Below, piece after piece: positions 53,801 through 63,967 of a stretch of DNA of 64,000 bases (the stretch's first letter is position 1; every line of letters begins with the position of its first letter). The translations under genes and the position numbers were made by a program. This DNA is from Pisaster brevispinus (Eukaryota > Echinodermata > Asteroidea > Forcipulatida > Asteriidae). The notes beneath the pieces were generated by a model. It was not told where the DNA came from. It searched no databases and was given only the letters and a program-made list of their open reading frames with translations. The stretch lies in NCBI GenBank assembly GCA_023634235.1, contig JAMKCF010000015.1, positions 3,387,698 to 3,451,697 on the forward strand. The letters run 5' to 3'.

Positions 53801-56800
53801 CATGTGACCCACTCTTAACCAATCAAAAGGCAGAGTCCTTGTAAGGGATGTTACAACATGAGCTAGCTGACAGTGACACTACCACGTACCTTGCACTTTG
53901 TAGTAATATCAGGGCACAGGAGATGCCGAAGTACTTTGTAGTCTAAAAGGTTATCTCTGCTAGGCCTAGACTTCTTCAAGTTATCGGAATGTATACAAAT
54001 CACCTTCGCGGGGTTCACATTGTATTATTGATGGCGACCATTTAAGGGAAGAAATAAAAGCGGTTTGCCGAGAGAGTTTTTTCACATTTTTTAGGACTTT
54101 ACACAAATGTAAATTTATGTGTATATTATGACAGTTAGAGTTTGCTTTTGACTTTTTCAGTGACTAGCCCAGGGGTACTAGTTAGCTTTTCATTTCACTA
54201 GTTCGCCAGCTTTTTTCACTTGTCCCATTAATCATATTAAATACATGCTTTCAACATTAAACTAGCCAGCTGGACCACTTGGTGAGATATTTTTGACTGG
54301 TCCTCAGGTGTTTGAAGAAGTAGCATTTGGCCGGCAGACCACTTCTAAGGGTGAATGCTGCGTGAAATGCAATAGTAAAAACAGTTCAGCATTTTGTATG
54401 AGGAATACAATTGCTAAGACGTGTACATCAAAAGGAATTATGAAAAAATGAGGGGGGTTTGATCCAAATGTTAAGCCTGATGCTTAAAAGACTGAAAAGA
54501 AACCTTTTATTTTCATAGTTACATTGAATTTGCCCGCTCTTTTAATATAATAAAACAACTCTTGGACCAGACAGGAAAAGGAGTGTGAAGTGAGACTATC
54601 ACATGGAGTGACTCATGAATATGTAGATGAGCTCTGTCAGGGGACATGAAGTAGTCCTCAAAGGTCTGACCAATCAGTGTCTAGCAATGACTCACCTGCC
54701 AATCAAATCATTTCAGGCTCCAGTGCTCAGCCAATCAGTGTCGTGTTTATGCGATCCTGCCAGACAGGAAGAAAATAACCAATCAAATTACATGTTCATC
54801 CACCATTGTGGGGGGGGGGGCAGTTTTGAAGTCACTGCTACAAGCAAGAGGGAAAAAAAAAAACTTCCTAAGCCAATAAGTTTGACTCAAATAAAGACAA
54901 AAGTTCAGCAACTATTTTGCATATTTTTGAGTCACTGTATCTGATGATTGACATGGTGCTTGGGTAACGGCCTCGTTGTTGGCTTTTGAGTTTGATATGT
55001 GTTTACATCCACATCTTGTGAAAGAGTGTTCAACGAGAAGGTTGTAATTTCCTGAAAATATTTAATTCCGGGAAGTAAGGGTTCGCTTTCCTCTCACCAT
55101 GATGGCAGCACATATTTTTTTAATGTTTGTTAAAAGACCGAAGAAATCCAGCAAATTCCCTGGAGTCTCTGCAAAGGTAGGCCTGTCATTGAACAGTTTG
55201 GTTTCCCTGCTTGGTTTTGTTGTACATGTGTTTAATATTGATAGTAAACAAGTTCAAAATGGATAATGTTTAGGCTTTTATGCTCGGTAAACATCGGAGC
55301 CCTAATGTGCATTGATCAAGTACCCATGTTTTCTCGGCACACTGGTAGACAAAAAGAATGGAGTTACGTAAAATAAGGACAGTCTTCAAACTGGTGGAAG
55401 CCAGAATTCAAGTTTATTCGATCAAAATTCAACCAGTATGAGTGACTTCAGCCATGAAGTAGGGTGCAATTCCTGCCACCAATAGTCTGTGTAAAGTTTT
55501 TGTTGTAGCCAAACATTTTGCCAAAATGCTGTGTTTACGGGAGACTGTTTTACGTGGTTTGGTGAACGTAAAGGTTTGTGATAACTACGTGATGACATAC
55601 AGCCACTGGCTTCAACTGCCTATTACATATTTCGTTAAATCTTTGGTGGAATTTGGGGGCCATTCAGAGTAGGCAATGTTAAAAAATTGTGATTTTTTTT
55701 TTTTTTTCGAAATTGTTTTGACCCACCCACCCATCCCAAATTTCGATTTGTAAATATTGAATGGCTTCATAATATAATCTATACTCTGAAGAACAAAGTA
55801 ATGCCTCAAATGAACCAGATATTTGAGACCAAAGGTCTCCAACATCAGTACCAGTAGTTTTCAATGTTTGTTTTTTTTCAGGCATAAACAAACAACTTTG
55901 TATTTTAATCAGGAATTGAATTGACAATCTTGGCCAGCTACATGTAGGTACTTTTTCTTCTTCTTTTTCGTTTGTTAATTTATATACTAAGTCTCGATTT
56001 TCAGTTATTTCTTGTGACCCACCCACCCACATTTTCGAGAAGAAAAAAAAAGGGAAATTTTTTAACACTGACTATTCTGAATGGCCCCTTGGTAGCCAAT
56101 CCAATAACTAGCTTCTGGACTGCTTAATCATGTTTGGGGATATTCGGCCGAAGGTTGTCACTTGGGTAGCGCTGATCTTCCTATTTATTTGGCATGAACT
56201 ATTGGCATGGACTATGGGTTGTACAGTAGCTCTACTTGGCATTCTTGATTTTGTTGAAAGTTTTGAGAAATATATGCAAGTTACCAAGGTAGTTTGTATT
56301 ACAAGAAATATAGTAATACAAGGTTTTTCATAACATATATTTTATGCATGTTATATATAATGTATGTATAAATTTGTTGTTGTTGTAATTTTACTCATTC
56401 TATTGATAAGCACTTGGTGTCACAGTGAGTCATTTGCTGGGTTTTTTTCTGTTGTAATTGCAAAAACTTCATGCAGTCTTATACTGAATAAAACGATTTG
56501 CAAACCACCATGAAGCTATTGTAGCTCACATACATTGTAGAACTTTTTGATCTGTGGTTGTGACTTTAGACTCTGTCTTTGCGTGGTTACACAAGACCCT
56601 GGGTAACTGTATTCATATGATGACATACTCTGGGAAGCTCTACATATTCATAAGATGACAGACCCTGGGAAACTCTACATACTCTTAAGAGGACAGACCC
56701 TGGGAAAATCTACATATTCATAAGATGACAAACCCTGGGAAACTCTACATATTCTTAAGAGGACAGACCCTGGGAAAATCTACATATTCATAAGATGACA

Positions 56801-58607
56801 AACCCTGAGAAACTCTACATATTCATAAGATGACAGACCCTGGGAAACTCTATATATTCATAAGATGACAGACCCTGTGATACTCTACATATTCATAAAA
56901 TGACAGACCATGGGAATTTCTACATATTCATTAGATGACTTGTCAAGACCATGTTAAACCCTGCATATTTATTTTACATATTCATAGGATGACATGTTAA
57001 GACCTTGGGAAACTCTACATATTCATGAGATGAGATACCAAGACCCTAGGAAACTCTACATAGTCATCCTAGATGTTCATAAGATGACATATCAAGACGC
57101 TGGGAAACTCTACATATTCATAACATAACTTATAACCCTACGAAACTCTACATATTCATAAGGTGACATTTAGACATCATTGCACACTCTAGCTCATAAT
57201 GAGTTTTGTTACTGTTGGTAACATGACGAGTGAGTCACAAGATTTACTCCCAGTGATGTGTCTCAAGTCTGGGATGTCAGGAAGTGTATCTGACGGATGA
57301 GTCCTCCTGGATTCACATTCCTTCTAGTGCCCTAGACTCATGAGATGACAACCTTTGAAATGATCATATCAACTCCGCTGACAGTTTTATCGCCTTTGAA
57401 AAGATTTTTCCCCGTCTTGTTGCTCCTTTGTGTTTGTTGAACAAGCACAGACAGTATTTGAGGGATATCAGATAATGACAAAGTTATTCACGGAGGACTG
57501 CTGTTCATACATAAGGGAACTCCCATCATAAGAAACTTGGACGGCGTCCAGGAACCTGTTGTTTCTAATGCTTGCTGCTGAAACGATATTGTACATGTTC
57601 CCATGAGCTTTTTCTTCTCATGGCATTACTAGGATTGATCTGTCTTTGTTTAAGGCAGGGTATATACTTTTGGATATTGCTCCAAAAAGAACGGTCATAA
57701 AAACTTACTTGCTAAGAAACACTGCAGCTGTGTTGATAATGTATAACATTGTGAGAAATGATTCCTTTCTGAGGAATGTGGTTTTTGAGAAAGGGGTTCA
57801 AAACAGTTTCAATCTGAGAATTTTTTTCATGCATGAAACGTTTCTCAGATTGTGGATTCCAATTACGGATTATTCTTCCTGGGCGGACATAACTGCTCCA
57901 GATTTTTGGCGATACATCAAAAAGGCTACCACTTTTTAAAATATAATTTTCACAGGTTAGATTTATTGTATATATATCTACATTTTTTATAGAATTGAAA
58001 CAATTGAACAATTCCAAAAAACAAAAAGGTATGCTTTGCCTTTATTACCTTGTTAATAACTTGGGTTTGAAAAAATATATATATATTTTTTAAATACTTG
58101 CTGTAAGTTTTTAAGTGGGACAAAAACATGTAAAATATTATTAACATAAGCTTGTTCCATAATGTTTTATGAAGGTTCTATCAATTTTAATTTTAACATC
58201 CCTAAATAAGGGGATGTAGCCCTTTCCTACTATGAACTATAGAGGGCTGAATTAAACCATTGATCTCGGTCACTTTAAATTGTTGTGCTGCCCTCTCTTG
58301 GCAATGAAGTTATATTCTTGCCAGAACTGTAGTGTTGGGCATTTAAAACTAAAAAATGTTTATTTCTCAAATTGTTCTACTTTTTATGTCAAATTTCTTA
58401 TTTGGGAAAATATAGGCCATGAATGTACATGTGTAGGAAGATTCATTGCAGACATTTTAGTTTTCTTCAATAAAACCTCACATTAAAGTACAAAGTTCAG
58501 ACTGAATTATAAATAATATTGCAAGAATTCAAGCTCTACTTTTTTCCCCTTTGCAGTCCCAGAGAAGCCTGCCACATCTTGGGATCAAGCAGACCCACAA
58601 AGTTCGG
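44846..58607 (+). CDS. Unrecognised gene, predicted coiled-coil protein (partial, 7-8 exons)
   Basis: I do not recognise this gene. Exons at 45687-45794, 46384-46489, 49051-49121, 50013-50114, 52381-52415, 52961-53048 and 58557-58607 all have AG acceptors and GT donors and join in one open frame of 187 codons; a possible first exon is 44846-44983 (ATG, donor GTATGT, phase 0). Recognisable pieces are GLWDQISCLKMLHDLLAYKI, EGETEFKEIMTQKQPSTPAK, FGVQLEVTSRLLDAEGFRL, RQKEFERQKAVIRSRLQF and LEKQYHEAAMGMFKSNHRYF. The composition (Leu/Glu/Lys/Arg/Gln with heptad-like spacing) suggests a coiled coil and no enzyme motif is visible. The 3' end was not found in the remaining 5.4 kb. Weak points: donors of 45687-45794 and 49051-49121 are GTATTC/GTATTT, and the ATG at 46441 could also be a start. 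No signal peptide or membrane segment. Confidence 0.5.
44993..45122. mobile_element. GC-rich 130-bp foldback with TTAC target duplication
   Basis: Ends TGTTGGGCGCAAACAAGCCG and CGGCTTGTTTGTGCCCAACA flanked by TTAC on both sides. The centre carries several AAGCTT/CAAGCTTGCGCG words and two copies of CTTCAAGATGGGCC(A/G)CGCAAA. It starts ten bases after the candidate exon 44846-44983 and stands out by its high G+C in AT-rich DNA. Confidence 0.85.
46636..47615. mobile_element. 980-bp element with 17-bp terminal inverted repeats
   Basis: Ends CAGTCCTTCTGATTTGA and TCAAATCAGAAGGACTG, with TGTTT directly outside each end (likely target duplication). Inside both ends are GGCGTG/GCACGCC words (AGGCGTGTGATTTTT occurs in both halves), a poly(A) tract (46899-46922) and GAACGATCGG repeats. 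No transposase frame is visible, so it is a non-autonomous DNA transposon. It lies in an intron of the unrecognised gene. Confidence 0.75.
47720..47791 (+). pseudogene. Diverged copy of the candidate first exon (44912-44983)
   Basis: AAGTTAACTCAATTAACTGT ... TCCAATGCCACTGGC ... AAAATAAATAAG resembles AAGTTAACCTTGAACAACTG ... TCCAATGCTACTGGC ... ACAATAAACAAAG. The reading frame is broken by small insertions and deletions. It could be a decayed duplicated exon or a shared repeat. Confidence 0.35.
49205..49575. mobile_element. hAT-like MITE, CAGGGCTCGAATTT family, damaged copy
   Basis: Begins GGACTCGAAATTTACACTGG and contains GAGGCCAGTGATTTTAC, GGTCTTGAGTTTTTC and TAGTCTTCTCTTGGTGC, but the right end (ATTCTAGTCTTGTAAAAATG) stops short of the AGCCCTGCAG block. 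Confidence 0.65.
50490..50715. repeat. Degenerate ATTGC-rich tandem repeat
   Basis: A run of words such as TATTGCAACATATTGCTG, GATTGCGTTATATTGCC, TATTGCAGTATTTTATTGCG and TATATCGCAGTA with about 10-11 base spacing. It lies in the intron between 50114 and 52381. Confidence 0.65.
50825..51028. mobile_element. Uninterrupted copy of the CAGAGCTGCCA foldback family
   Basis: Ends AGAGCTGCCAGCTCTCCCTG and ATGTTGGCGGCTCTGC. This is the empty form of the element at 14954-15692. Confidence 0.8.
55675..56090. mobile_element. Foldback element with TTAAAAAAT...CCACCCACCC ends
   Basis: GGGGGCCATTCAGAGTAG near 55658, and its counterpart CTATTCTGAATGGCCCC near 56066-56082, frame a segment in which CGAAATTGTTTTGACCCACC and CACCCACCCACATTTTCGAG lie at opposite ends. 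The two minus-strand ORFs here come from this element. Confidence 0.6.
56585..57175 (+). repeat. 35-bp minisatellite, about 16 copies
   Basis: Unit AGATGACAGACCCTGGGAAA CTCTACATATTCATA (written in two parts), with variants such as AAGAGGACAGACC and ATATCAAGACGCTGGG. Later copies are more diverged and longer (AAGACC insertions). Confidence 0.9.
57648..57900. mobile_element. MITE-superfamily copy, TTAAGGCAGGGT end
   Basis: Begins TTAAGGCAGGGTATATACTT and contains CATAAAAACTTACTTGC, CACTGCAGCTGTGTTGATAA and TTCATGCATGAAACGTTTCTCAGATT. It matches 62190-62450. The plus-strand ORF starting at 57646 is inside it. Confidence 0.65.
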
Positions 58608-58713
58608 GTAAGTTCTTGCCATTTTTCTGATCGTTCAAACTATTTACAGTTAACAGAAGTACGTGTACATTTACATTGCACTAGTGCTGGGCTTAGTCAT
58701 GTTCTATGATTGA

Positions 58714-59175
58714 ATGAATGCCGACTCCACAATTGGAAACATGACCGTGAAGTGCTTGACATTTTTGCAGCTCAACTTCCAAAGTGATTTATTAGATTCA
58801 AGAAATGTGACTGACCTACAAAGTGATGTCATTGTAGATATCTTGCATCGTGTAAACAAATACCATGGTAACAAAAAACAACATCAGAGATGGTACATTC
58901 CTTCATGTCAGTCAAGAAGGAAAAGGTTGAAGAGTTTGCGAGTGCAAGACAATTTTTGGCTTAGATCGTCTTCTAAGAATCATAAGAATTTGCGAGCCGA
59001 ACAGTTATTATTACAATCTATACTTCTTATCATTTGCAATGATGAACTACTTGTTGTGATAACACAATTGAAGAAGGGCTCCAAGATTAAATTCTGTTTT
59101 GTGGTTCACTCATTTTCCAATGGATATAGTTCCTATGAAAATGGGGGGAAAAGTCTGTCTTTAATCTCACTTTAA
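58714..59175 (+). CDS. 153-codon ORF of unknown status
   Basis: An uninterrupted frame starting MNADSTIGNMTVKCLTFLQL with a basic middle section (CQSRRKRLKSLRVQ) and a hydrophobic LLLQSILLIICNDELLVV stretch. It is the second longest frame in the window. It has no recognised domain, and no clear splice sites join it to the exon at 58557-58607. It could be a small gene, a transposon remnant or chance. Confidence 0.2.
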   Translation: MNADSTIGNMTVKCLTFLQLNFQSDLLDSRNVTDLQSDVIVDILHRVNKYHGNKKQHQRWYIPSCQSRRKRLKSLRVQDNFWLRSSSKNHKNLRAEQLLLQSILLIICNDELLVVITQLKKGSKIKFCFVVHSFSNGYSSYENGGKSLSLISL

Positions 59176-59556
59176 AATGGCGTAAAATGCCACTGTGTTT
59201 GATACCCTTCAAGTGCAATTTTTGTCAAGTCCCCGAAACACTTACGTCATATTTCAAATATGTGGTCTGTATGCTTTTGTAAAGAAAATGTTTAATTCAT
59301 TTCTGAATTTTTGCTGATACTCAATCAGAGGTCCATTGAGTTTGACCTTCTGACTGGCAAAAAAAAAACCTCTTTGGTATGTACCTGCCCAATTGTTTTT
59401 GATGTTCGATAATGTCACGTTTCAAATTTCGCTTTGATAAAAGAGTAAAAAATGAAAAAAGTTATTTTAAACCATTACACTGTAATTTTTTTCTCAACTC
59501 GCTGAGGTCACTATTTATTGGAAAAATGAGTGCATCACAAAACTGAATTTCACTCT

Positions 59557-59945
59557 TTAAAGGTATTGAAGAGGATTGGTGAGGATAAAAAACATCGTTT
59601 AATTTAAGTCTGAAAGCTTACTGATTATGAAGTTCATACTAGAACCATTTTATTTGTGTGTGTGTGAAATATTTCCCTCTAAATTAAGTTATATTCGAGA
59701 AAACTGTATGTGGAAACCTAAAAAACTATTGCAACAGCTGATTTTGGTTGAACTACAACCAAATGCAAGGCCAATGTGTTTACATGCTGAAAAATGTGCA
59801 TGGTTTTTCATTAGTTTCTCCTGACTCACAGGTTTTCACAAATTTTCACAGGTTTGTGATTTCATGTATATGGTTGATCACACAAAACTAGAACACTGTC
59901 TGCGACTATTTTGTCAGCTCGACCACTCCTCTGTAATACCTTTAA
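59557..59945. mobile_element. TTAAAGGTATTG foldback family, second copy of 3525-3945
   Basis: Ends TTTAAAGGTATTGAAGAGG and CTCTGTAATACCTTTAA are inverted. The interior matches the repeat in GST-1 intron 1. Confidence 0.7.
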
Positions 59946-60044
59946 TATCAATGTGTTTCATGTAAGAATAAACTTGAGTGCTTGTGTTTGAACTTGAACT
60001 GCGATAGTGTTAAAATGATATCTCAGAGCTGTGGATGGATACAT

Positions 60045-60393
60045 CAGGGCTCGAATTTGACACTGGACCGCAGGCCCGAGGCCAGTGATTTTAGTGTCGG
60101 GCCAGTAAACTTATGAACGTACAAGTCCGGCGGTCTTGTGTTTTTGAATAATAACACGTCACTGTATTTTTAAATTAAACTGATCAATTGAGTATTGAAG
60201 TATTACCCACAAGAAAAACTTGATAAATCTTCTCTTAGTGCTTGGTACAAAAACAGCTCAAATGTGAAACTGTGTAGAGTGTTCTTCTCATTTTGATTCC
60301 GGTCTTGTAACAAATTTTCTGGTCCAGTAAAAGTTTTGAGCTACATGTACAAGCCCTGCAGTCTTGTGGATTTTTCCCCAAATTCGAGCCCTG
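60045..60393. mobile_element. hAT-like MITE, CAGGGCTCGAATTT family (intact copy)
   Basis: 349 bp from CAGGGCTCGAATTTGACAC to CCAAATTCGAGCCCTG, the best preserved copy of this family in the window. Confidence 0.85.
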
Positions 60394-61154
60394 TTACATA
60401 TTCTATCATCAGTCGCGATACAATGATAAAAGGTTGGGGTGAGAACGTGGAGGAAAGACTAAGGGTCAAAGGTGAACGGTTTAGGTTACATTTGAAATCT
60501 AAAACTGTTACAATGATAACGGGTTAGAGTGAGAAAGACTAAATGGAGGTGTCAAAGATGAAAGGTTGCAAGGTTTCATATGAAAACAAAACATTGTTGT
60601 AATTTTTAAGGAGAAGGTTAAGCCTTAATCATCTGAGACTGCCGGCATTCTTGGCCTACTTCATTAGTGAGAGTTTGAGAGATGAATTACAACACAGGTG
60701 TTGAAGCTGAAGAGCCAGCTGAGGTTACGTGCTGCGATACTTGAAAAGTTTATCTCCGATCAATGTCTTTGTACTAACATTTGTAAACATCCCGCATGTA
60801 AAGAATCTGGTTCTTTTCATCCATCAAATCAAGTAAAACTGATGAAATTTAACAGTTATAAGAGATAAATTTGATTTAAACAGTTAATTTCTGAGAATCT
60901 CCAACCTTTTGTCAGTATAATCCAGGCGTGTGATTTGTCAGGTTTTTTCCTGATTTCAGGATTTTTCACTGATCTCCCTGCGCTCTCAGATTTTCGTGAA
61001 AGAGGCGAAATTTGCCATCACAGAGATGAAAAGACTGGGCCCTTGTTATGACCAGACTTTCATATATATATTTGAAATGATGTCGAGAGTCTGTAAACCT
61101 CAAATGTAAACAATCTGTACATGCAGGGAGTTTCATTTCCACATCAAAAGAAAA

Positions 61155-61525
61155 TAAAGCCACGTTCGCATTGTTTTTTTGGGTCTCGTAACTTACTCGT
61201 TAGTTAACAGCTGTTCGCACTTGGATTAATTTGTGTCCAGTAACTTACCAGGGACGCTGCGTAGGTTGACAAATTAGATCTCGAGAGGGCGCCCTCCCTG
61301 ACCTGTTAAGTTACCGGAATGGTGCGTTCGAATTTGACTTCTTGTCCCTGTTAACATTGTTTAAAGTTACCGCGACTCGAATAGGCCTGTTAAGTTAACA
61401 GCGCTGTGGCGGTAATTTACCACCCTGGTAAGTTACCGGCTGTTCGCACTTGGACTTAATATCAGTAAGTTAACAATTTGCGGCGGTAAGTTAACCATTT
61501 TAAGTCCAATGCGAACGCGGCTTTA
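61155..61525. mobile_element. 371-bp foldback element, TAAAGCCACGTTCGCATTG family
   Basis: Ends TAAAGCCACGTTCGCATTG and CCAATGCGAACGCGGCTTTA. Inside, AGTTAACAGCTGTTCGCACTTGGA recurs inverted and direct, with many GTTAACTTAC/GTAAGTTAAC words. The centre carries GAGAGGGCGCCCTCCC. Confidence 0.85.
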
Positions 61526-61624
61526 GTGTCCAATTTTCAGGGGGTTTTTTTTCATTTTCATTTTCAGACAATTTCATCCCTGTTAATGTTAACTGTAACA
61601 GATGCTCGCACACAGTTACACATA

Positions 61625-61737
61625 CTATGTTCCGACACCCCTAGTGTATTTTCCTAAATCCTAACCATAGACTAAAAACCCTAGTGTGTAAATCACATGG
61701 GTTTTTTTTTTTGGAACATAGGGGTGTCGAAATATAG
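61625..61737. mobile_element. 113-bp foldback element, CTATGTTCCGACACCCC family
   Basis: CTATGTTCCGACACCCCTAG pairs with the end segment GGGGTGTCGAAATATAG. A CCTAGTGTG... word is repeated inside. Confidence 0.75.
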
Positions 61738-61942
61738 AGCAGTCACCATCTACAGACTCACTCAGTCTCTCACATTAAGTTAATTCAGAAAATCATCAAG
61801 GATTTAGTTGATTTCGGTTGAACTTTTGCCTTTAAAGAAAAAAAAACCTGCCTTTTAATCTCCTCATATAATAAATTTTAAAAAATATTTTTATTGCCAT
61901 AGTAACTAACCCCCTCCTTAAGATGATAAAAAGACATCAAAC

Positions 61943-62014
61943 CTGTCTTCCAGGGTCTTTAAAGACCTCTTCGAATATCACAAATTTGTCAGTTTGAAGA
62001 GCATCTCTAAATTC
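61943..62014 (-). CDS. Isolated candidate coding exon, unrecognised protein
   Basis: On the minus strand an acceptor TTCAATCCTGCAG precedes 24 open codons (EFRDALQTDKFVIFEEVFKD then PGRQ) followed by a GT donor (CAG|GTTTGA). The peptide has protein-like composition and conservative hydrophobic spacing. No partner exon was found with confidence, so it may belong to a gene that starts beyond the right edge. Family not recognised. Confidence 0.3.
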
Positions 62015-62189
62015 CTGCAGGATTGAATTGCCGCTTGATGTTTGCACTCAAGTCCAGTTTTGATTATGTTTAGTCTGGTGCCCTGGGCTATTTCATATAG
62101 TTTGCAACTTGATAATATAAATGGCTACACAAATGGCTCCGCTGATACTTGTGGACGAAAAAATTCACATCACTCAGACTGAGTGGGAT

Positions 62190-62636
62190 TTAAAGGCAGG
62201 GTCCTAGACTGGTAAATACTCCAAAAGTGAATTACCATAAAAACTTACTTTTTAGTGGGAAGCACTGCAGCTGTTGATCTCCTGAGAAAGGATTCCTTTC
62301 GAAGTAATATGGTTTGGGATATTTTTTCGCCCCAAATTATTAGAATCTGAGAAACGATTTCTGCATAAATCGTTTCTCTGAGTTCTGAGGATTGATGTCC
62401 ATTCATGAACGGCTATATATGGCAAGAGATGTGGTTGGTACCCGCTGTCACCTCGCTAAATGTGGATGGATGCGATGTTCTTGTGAAAATACTGTGACGG
62501 TTTTTTGGCTGTCTGCTCAACAAGTACTGTATTCAGCTGAAACTTTCACATTGGATTTTTATCGTATCTTTCTTGATAATTTTGCCTATAAGTCAACATT
62601 ACATGGAAAAAAACACTCTGTGACCCTACCTTTAAT
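62190..62636. mobile_element. MITE, TTAAAGGCAGGGTCC family (intact copy)
   Basis: Ends TTTAAAGGCAGGGTCCTAG and CTGTGACCCTACCTTTAA. The middle has a hairpin AATCTGAGAAACGATTTCTGC / AAATCGTTTCTCTGAG. The 109-codon ORF at 62392-62721 is inside and past it. Confidence 0.75.
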
Positions 62637-62639
62637 AGA

Positions 62640-63788
62640 TTATTGTTTATTTTCTAGGCCTGTTATCGTAGAGTTGGAAGAAAAAGGAAAAAAAAGTTTC
62701 AAAATGGAAATAGGTTGCTAGCTTGTGTTTGGTTGGGAAATAGTTGGAGTGGCAAAATATTTCAATACTCATACCAAGTTAGCATCTGACTATGTAAATA
62801 AACCAGGCTAATAAATTCACACATATGTGATTGATGCCTGTGCACATATCTGACTGTCTTTAATAATGGGTATCGGCATTATTATTATTCTTCTTCTACG
62901 ATGGATGAAGGTCTTTACCGTGTGGAGGAAATGTTTGCATAATTTATTTCGGCCGAGCTGTGATTGAGGTATGTCACATCATCTTAAGAAAGAACACTGC
63001 ATCTTGTGACACCAGACACCAAGGCATCAGTATTTCTCGGTGGGGAGCCAACTTCTTCCGGTTTCTCCTGGCGTTCTCCTAACTGCGTCCTGCTCGCTCC
63101 TCCATTGAATTATGGAATCTTATCTAGGCAAGGATACAACTTAGGTTGTTCATGGAATCATGGAATGAGCTGTTTCGGTTTTTATTTCTTTACTATCTGA
63201 GAAGCGAGACTGAACAAACTCGGCGGACCAGGACGAGTTTTTGAAAAGCAGGATGTTTGAGTGATAGCAAGTGTGTAGATTTTCACCTGCATTGTAGGAG
63301 GCACGTTCTGGCCAATCAGCAAGCTTGATGACCATGTTAGGATTGGATGTACTTTGAAAGTTTGATGGAACCGATCTGTGTGAAACACCCGAGGAAAGAC
63401 ATCTTTAATCAACACATCTCCTCGTCACTGTTGACGTGATGAAATCTCATCTTTGAACATCTCAGCGTACTTTTTTAGTGGTTGAGTACATTTGCTACAC
63501 ATTGTGATGAAAACATCTGGAATAGATCTTTATTCCAATGTTGACATTACTAGTCAACCTTGACCAGGAGTGATTTTAGCTGACCTACACCCCCAGTCTG
63601 TTCAAGCTTGTTTAAATGTGTAGCATCGGGGGCCCCCCATTTCAAAATTATTTCCTACTTGATTGTCTTTGCTTGGGTATTTGTTGGTTTATTGTGATCG
63701 CATTGGTTATACAAGTTATTGGTAAGGATTTTTGATTGCCATCGTTTTTACATTGGTGTTTTGTGATTCTATTTTGTAATCACCTTGC
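62640..63788. other. Region without an identified gene
   Basis: AT-rich DNA with an ATT repeat near 62880. A minus-strand frame (63415-63275, LIKDVFPRVFHTDRFHQ...) ends at a possible CAG|GTGAAA donor but has no supporting partner exon. Confidence 0.4.
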
Positions 63789-63967
63789 AGGCCTGGAATT
63801 TTGTCTTTGAGAGGGCAAGGCCACTTTCATTTTTGTTTTTTGTTTTATGGGCAAAAATTCTGTGGGAAACTACTAAAGTGACACCTAGGCCAAGACCAGG
63901 GCCAACAGAGAAAAAAAACCCAGGGCCAACAGAGGCCATAGCCTTCGCGGCCGCCTCCATATTCTAG
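63789..63967. mobile_element. GGCCTGGAATT foldback family, uninterrupted copy
   Basis: Starts GGCCTGGAATTTTGTCTTTG and contains AGAGGGCAAGGCCACTTTCAT, AGGCCAAGACCAGGGCC and CAACAGAGGCCATAGCC. It is the empty form of the element at 41886-42202. Confidence 0.75.

Larger units (their letters stand above)
53049..58556. other. Long intron of the unrecognised gene (5.5 kb)
   Basis: No exon compatible in phase was identified with confidence. Contents: a run with poly-pyrimidine and AAACAAAC words, foldback words at 55680-56090 (GTGACCCACCCACCCA pairs with a TGGGTGGGT stretch), the 35-bp minisatellite (56585-57175), and a MITE-superfamily fragment (57648-57900). Confidence 0.5.

Noticed and set aside
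55612..56068. Two overlapping minus-strand frames
   Set aside because: Both arise from the inverted arms of a foldback element.
60966..61163. Minus-strand frame next to a TTTCAG acceptor-like site
   Set aside because: Composition and position suggest repeat-derived sequence; no conserved protein features.
62392..62721. 109-codon frame on the plus strand
   Set aside because: Starts in an intact MITE whose other copies do not keep the frame open.
63182..63415. Minus-strand frame ending at a possible GT donor
   Set aside because: No acceptor-supported partner exon and no recognisable family; too weak to call.
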